Shown: piece after piece, positions 13,207 through 15,523 of the stretch | Position numbering within the stretch: the stretch's first letter is position 1 | How the letters are laid out: the number at the start of each line of letters is the position of its first letter | From: JBBCJM01 sp037190175 | GTDB taxonomy: Bacteria; Pseudomonadota; Alphaproteobacteria; Rhodobacterales; Rhodobacteraceae | Direction of reading: 5' to 3' | DNA length: 15,523 nt | NCBI GenBank assembly: GCA_037190175.1 | Contig: JBBCJM010000199.1 | Span: 1 to 15,523 of the forward strand | The notes under the pieces: model-generated | Told to the model about the DNA's origin: nothing | The model's database searches: none | What the model saw: only the letters and a program-made list of their open reading frames with translations | Position numbers and translations under genes: made by a program

Positions 13207-13796
13207 AGCAGCCCCCGTCTGGCCAGGTCGCGCTCCAGCGTCGCGGGATCGGCGAAATGCAGCGCGTCCATCCCCGCCGCCATGGCGCCCGCCACGTTCT
13301 TCGGACTGTCGTCGATGAACAGGCAGTCCCCCGGCGCGACGCCCGCGCGTTCGCAGAGCAGGGCGAAGATCCGCGCCTCGGGCTTCAGCACCCGCTCCTG
13401 CCCCGAGACCACGGTGACGCCGAAGGCGGTGGACAGCCGCGGATGGGTGGCAAGGCCCAGGGGCCAGGTCTCGGCCGACCAGTTGGTGATGGCGTGGATG
13501 GCATGGCCCGCCGCCCGCAGCCGCTCGACCAGCGCCCAGGTGCCCTCGATCGGCTCGGCGATGGTCAGGGCATAGTTGGGCAGATAGGTAGAAAACAGCG
13601 CGCGATCGGCGGGGTCGGCGATCTCGGCCGCCAGGTCGGTGAACCGCTCGCCGCTGTCGGCGCGCAGGTTCAGCGCGGCGAAGCCGATGCGGGCGAGGAA
13701 AGCCTCGACCGCCGCGCGGTCGGGCAGCGCGGGCAGGAAGGCCCGGTGCGCATCCCAGCGGACCAGCACGTTGCCGATGTCGAACACCACGTTCAT
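13203..13796 (-). CDS. YihX-like HAD family hydrolase embedded between phnI and phnJ
   Basis: Predicted 197-residue soluble HAD-superfamily protein. Motif I is FDIGNVLVRWD with nucleophile Asp6. The usual second Asp (D+2) is Gly8, as in YihX-type (DLGNV) proteins. Motif II is Thr104 in AITNWS, motif III is Lys138 in RVLKPEARIF and motif IV is Asp162-Asp163 in FIDDSPKNV. Between motifs I and II lies a mostly helical cap (about 17-85). E. coli YihX dephosphorylates alpha-glucose 1-phosphate; haloacid dehalogenase-type relatives are also similar. The substrate here is unknown. It is coupled at both ends, its ATG overlapping the phnI stop (13793-13796) and its stop overlapping the phnJ GTG (13203-13206). 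It should therefore be made in step with the C-P lyase core, which suggests a job on a phosphorylated pathway intermediate (inference). Confidence 0.9.
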   Translation of the reverse strand: MNVVFDIGNVLVRWDAHRAFLPALPDRAAVEAFLARIGFAALNLRADSGERFTDLAAEIADPADRALFSTYLPNYALTIAEPIEGTWALVERLRAAGHAIHAITNWSAETWPLGLATHPRLSTAFGVTVVSGQERVLKPEARIFALLCERAGVAPGDCLFIDDSPKNVAGAMAAGMDALHFADPATLERDLARRGLL

Positions 13797-14875
13797 TCCG
13801 CGGCCTCCTGCCGTTGCATCGCCTCGGCCCGCAGCCGGCGGACCAGTTCCAGCTCCGCCTGGAAGTCCACGTAATGGGGCAGCTTGATGTGTTCCAGAAA
13901 CCCGGTCGCCTGGATGTTGTCGCAATGCGACAGCACGAATTCCTCGTCCTGCGCCGGGGCGCCGGTGAAATCCTCGCCCAGCTCCTGCCAGCGCAGGGCG
14001 CGGTCGACCAGGCTCATCGAGATCGCCTTGCGCTCGGACTGGCCCAGCACCAGCCCGTAGCCGCGGGTGAACTGTGGCGGCTCGGTCTTCGAGCCCTTGA
14101 ACTGGTTCACCGTCTCGCATTCGGTCAGCTCGACCTCGCCGATCTCGACCGCGAAGCCCAGCTCGGGCAGCTCGACCTCGACCGGCACCCGGCCGATGCG
14201 CAATTCGCCGACGAAGGCATGGGTGCGGCCGTAGCCGCGCTGGGTGGAATAGGCGAGCGACAGCGTGAACCCCTCGTCCGCCCGCGCCAGCGCCTGCAAC
14301 CGTAGCGCCCGGGTGGCGGGCAGTTCCAGCGGCTCGCGCGTCAGGTCGGGGGGCGGGGTGTCGCAGGGCGGCTCGGCCTCGATCAGCCCTTCGCGGTCCA
14401 GGAGCGCGGTGACATGGGGCACCGGGGCGGCGGTCACGGGGGCGGCAGGGGCAGGCGGCACCTCGCCCCCGGCCGCCAGCGTGAAATCCAAGAGCCGGTG
14501 GGTATAGTCGAAGGTCGGCCCCAGCACCTGCCCGCCGGGCAGGTCCTTGAAGGTGGCCGAGACGCGGCGGTCCACCGCCATCGAAGCCGTCTCCAGCGGA
14601 ACCGAGGCGCCGAAGCGCGGCAGGGTGGTGCGAAAGGCGCGGATCAGGAACACCGCCTCGATCAGGTCGCCGCGCGCCTGCTTGATCGCCAGCGCGGCCA
14701 GGTCGGGGTCGTGCAGCGATCCCTCGGCCATCACGCGGTTGACGGCCAGCGCCATCTGCCCGCGGATCTGCGCGACGGTCAGCTCGGGCACCGCCGGGTC
14801 GCCGCGGCGCTCTTCGGCCAGCCAGGCATGGGCGGCGTCGATGGCGCGTTCGCCCCCCTTGACGGCGACATACAT
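13793..14875 (-). CDS. phnI: C-P lyase core subunit, nucleosidase component
   Basis: Predicted 360 residues. PhnI is the nucleosidase that, with PhnG, H and L, replaces adenine of ATP by an alkylphosphonate to form ribose 1-alkylphosphonate 5-triphosphate. It also forms the central dimer of the core with PhnJ. MYVAVKGGERAI starts the protein. GYGLVLGQSERKAISMSLVDRAL and LSHCDNIQATGFLEHIKLPH are diagnostic. His329 and His334 (HIKLPH) correspond to the E. coli zinc ligands His328 and His333. A Pro/Ala-rich stretch (VPPAPAAPVTAAPVPHV, about 150-166) is a flexible insert. The ATG overlaps the last base of the phnH stop (TGATG, at 14875) and the stop overlaps the HAD gene ATG. Confidence 0.97.
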   Translation of the reverse strand: MYVAVKGGERAIDAAHAWLAEERRGDPAVPELTVAQIRGQMALAVNRVMAEGSLHDPDLAALAIKQARGDLIEAVFLIRAFRTTLPRFGASVPLETASMAVDRRVSATFKDLPGGQVLGPTFDYTHRLLDFTLAAGGEVPPAPAAPVTAAPVPHVTALLDREGLIEAEPPCDTPPPDLTREPLELPATRALRLQALARADEGFTLSLAYSTQRGYGRTHAFVGELRIGRVPVEVELPELGFAVEIGEVELTECETVNQFKGSKTEPPQFTRGYGLVLGQSERKAISMSLVDRALRWQELGEDFTGAPAQDEEFVLSHCDNIQATGFLEHIKLPHYVDFQAELELVRRLRAEAMQRQEAAE

Positions 14876-15441
14876 CAGGCGTCCTCCACCATGGTGCTGC
14901 GCGGCAGGGCGGCCAGCCGGCCGGCGCAGGTGAGAATCGTGTCGAACCCCAGCGGGAACAGCGCCCGGTTGGCGCGGAAGGCGGCGGTTTCCGGCAGGCT
15001 GAGCACCGCGTGGCTCTCGATCCCCGGGCCGGTCAGGCGGGGGCCTTCCGGCTCCAGCCGGTCGAGCTCCACGATCAGCGTGGCCGAACGGTCGGGGTAG
15101 CTGGGCTCGCCGATGCGGAACCGGGTCACCGGCTGCAGGTCGGCCCAGCGGCCCAGGGCGAACTGCGCCTCTTCCGCCGGAACCAGCGGCGCCCCGGTGT
15201 GGAAGGCGATCCAGCCCCGCACCGCATCGCAATCGGCGGCACCGGCCAGATGCAGCGGCGTGGTGCTGTCGGTCAGGGTCAGCAGCGCCACCCCGGCGGC
15301 CACGGACAGCGGCGCGGGCGGCTCGGCGCCGGCCACCGCGAAGCTGCGGCCCGGGCGCGCCATCGCCTCCAGCAGGGCGCGGAAGGCCCGGGCGGATTGC
15401 ACGGCGGGGTCGGCGAAGCCCCCGGTCAGGATCGCGGTCAC
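14875..15441 (-). CDS. phnH: C-P lyase core subunit PhnH
   Basis: Predicted 188 residues (E. coli about 194). PhnH is a structural subunit of the PhnGHIJ core with a PLP-transferase-like fold but no cofactor site. It is required to form the ribose-phosphonate triphosphate. The N-terminal GFADPAVQSARAFRALLEAMARPG and the C-terminal NRALFPLGFDTILTCAGRLAALPRSTMV are strongly family-specific. The GTG start at 15439-15441 overlaps the phnG stop (GTGA), and its own stop shares one base with the phnI ATG. No ATG lies close by in frame that would keep the conserved N-terminus. Confidence 0.95.
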   Translation of the reverse strand: MTAILTGGFADPAVQSARAFRALLEAMARPGRSFAVAGAEPPAPLSVAAGVALLTLTDSTTPLHLAGAADCDAVRGWIAFHTGAPLVPAEEAQFALGRWADLQPVTRFRIGEPSYPDRSATLIVELDRLEPEGPRLTGPGIESHAVLSLPETAAFRANRALFPLGFDTILTCAGRLAALPRSTMVEDA

Positions 15442-15523
15442 TTGTCCTCTCCTCGCACCATGGTGAAGAATTCCACTCGGGTGGCGGCGGCCTTTTCGGC
15501 TCGGGCCGCGCGGCGCGCCGCGG
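15438..15523 (-). CDS. phnG: C-P lyase core subunit PhnG, C-terminal fragment (cut by window edge)
   Basis: Only the last 28 or so codons are present. They encode an Ala/Arg-rich helix followed by ATRVEFFTMVRGEDK and a stop. TRVEFFTMVRGE is the conserved end of PhnG, a small subunit of the C-P lyase core. The TGA at 15438-15440 overlaps the GTG of phnH, as expected for the phnG-phnH order. The rest, and probably phnF and phnCDE, would lie to the right of the window. Confidence 0.88.
   Translation of the reverse strand, partial: AARRAARAEKAAATRVEFFTMVRGEDK

Noticed and set aside
1..15523. Many long open frames on the strand opposite each gene, rich in Arg, Gly, His, Pro and Ala
   Set aside because: High GC content suppresses stop codons and yields long antisense frames. 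None shows a recognisable domain, and all are covered by well-supported genes.

Overview
This is a high-GC (roughly 70 percent by eye), tightly packed bacterial chromosome segment. Codon choice, protein sequences and gene arrangement fit a Rhodobacteraceae-type alphaproteobacterium (Paracoccus/Rhodobacter-like). This assignment rests on recognising protein families, not on a search. There are no tRNA or rRNA genes, CRISPR arrays, insertion sequences or phage genes, and no gene-free stretch longer than about 180 bases.

Layout. (1) 1-163: tail of an intergenic region with two GC-rich hairpins. (2) 164-1186 (+): a luciferase-like (LLM class) flavin-dependent oxidoreductase. It converges with a translationally coupled minus-strand pair: an M17 leucyl aminopeptidase (1981-3372) followed by an SH3/NlpC-P60 cysteine peptidase (1187-1984). 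(3) 3550-4143 (+): an NAD(P)H-dependent FMN reductase-type flavoprotein. (4) 4156-8441 (+): a complete ugpBAEC operon for sn-glycerol-3-phosphate uptake. It is preceded by an 11-base periodic array resembling tandem PHO-box half-sites and by a leader hairpin, and it has a second hairpin between ugpB and ugpA. (5) 8446-9591 (-): phnM, divergent from a DUF1045 gene (9687-10376, +), with a palindromic PHO-box-like site between them. (6) 10358-15523 (-): the C-P lyase operon phnG(partial)-phnH-phnI-HAD-phnJ-phnK-phnL-phnN, in which nearly every gene overlaps the next by 1 or 4 bases.

How the genes work together. The 4.1-15.5 kb portion is a phosphorus-scavenging island. UgpBAEC imports glycerol phosphates (and perhaps glycerophosphodiesters). 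PhnGHIJ with the ATPases PhnK and PhnL, then PhnM and PhnN, turn alkylphosphonates plus ATP into hydrocarbon, pyrophosphate and PRPP. Every known step of the C-P lyase route is represented except PhnP, the phosphodiesterase that opens 5-phosphoribosyl 1,2-cyclic phosphate. Two phosphoester-type proteins of unassigned role sit inside the cluster: the DUF1045 protein, which has the paired HxT motifs of the 2H phosphodiesterases, and a YihX-like HAD protein inserted between phnI and phnJ. They are the most interesting items here, because one or both could cover the PhnP step or a repair or bypass reaction. phnF, phnCDE, phnP and ugpQ are not in the window; they could lie beyond its right edge or elsewhere.
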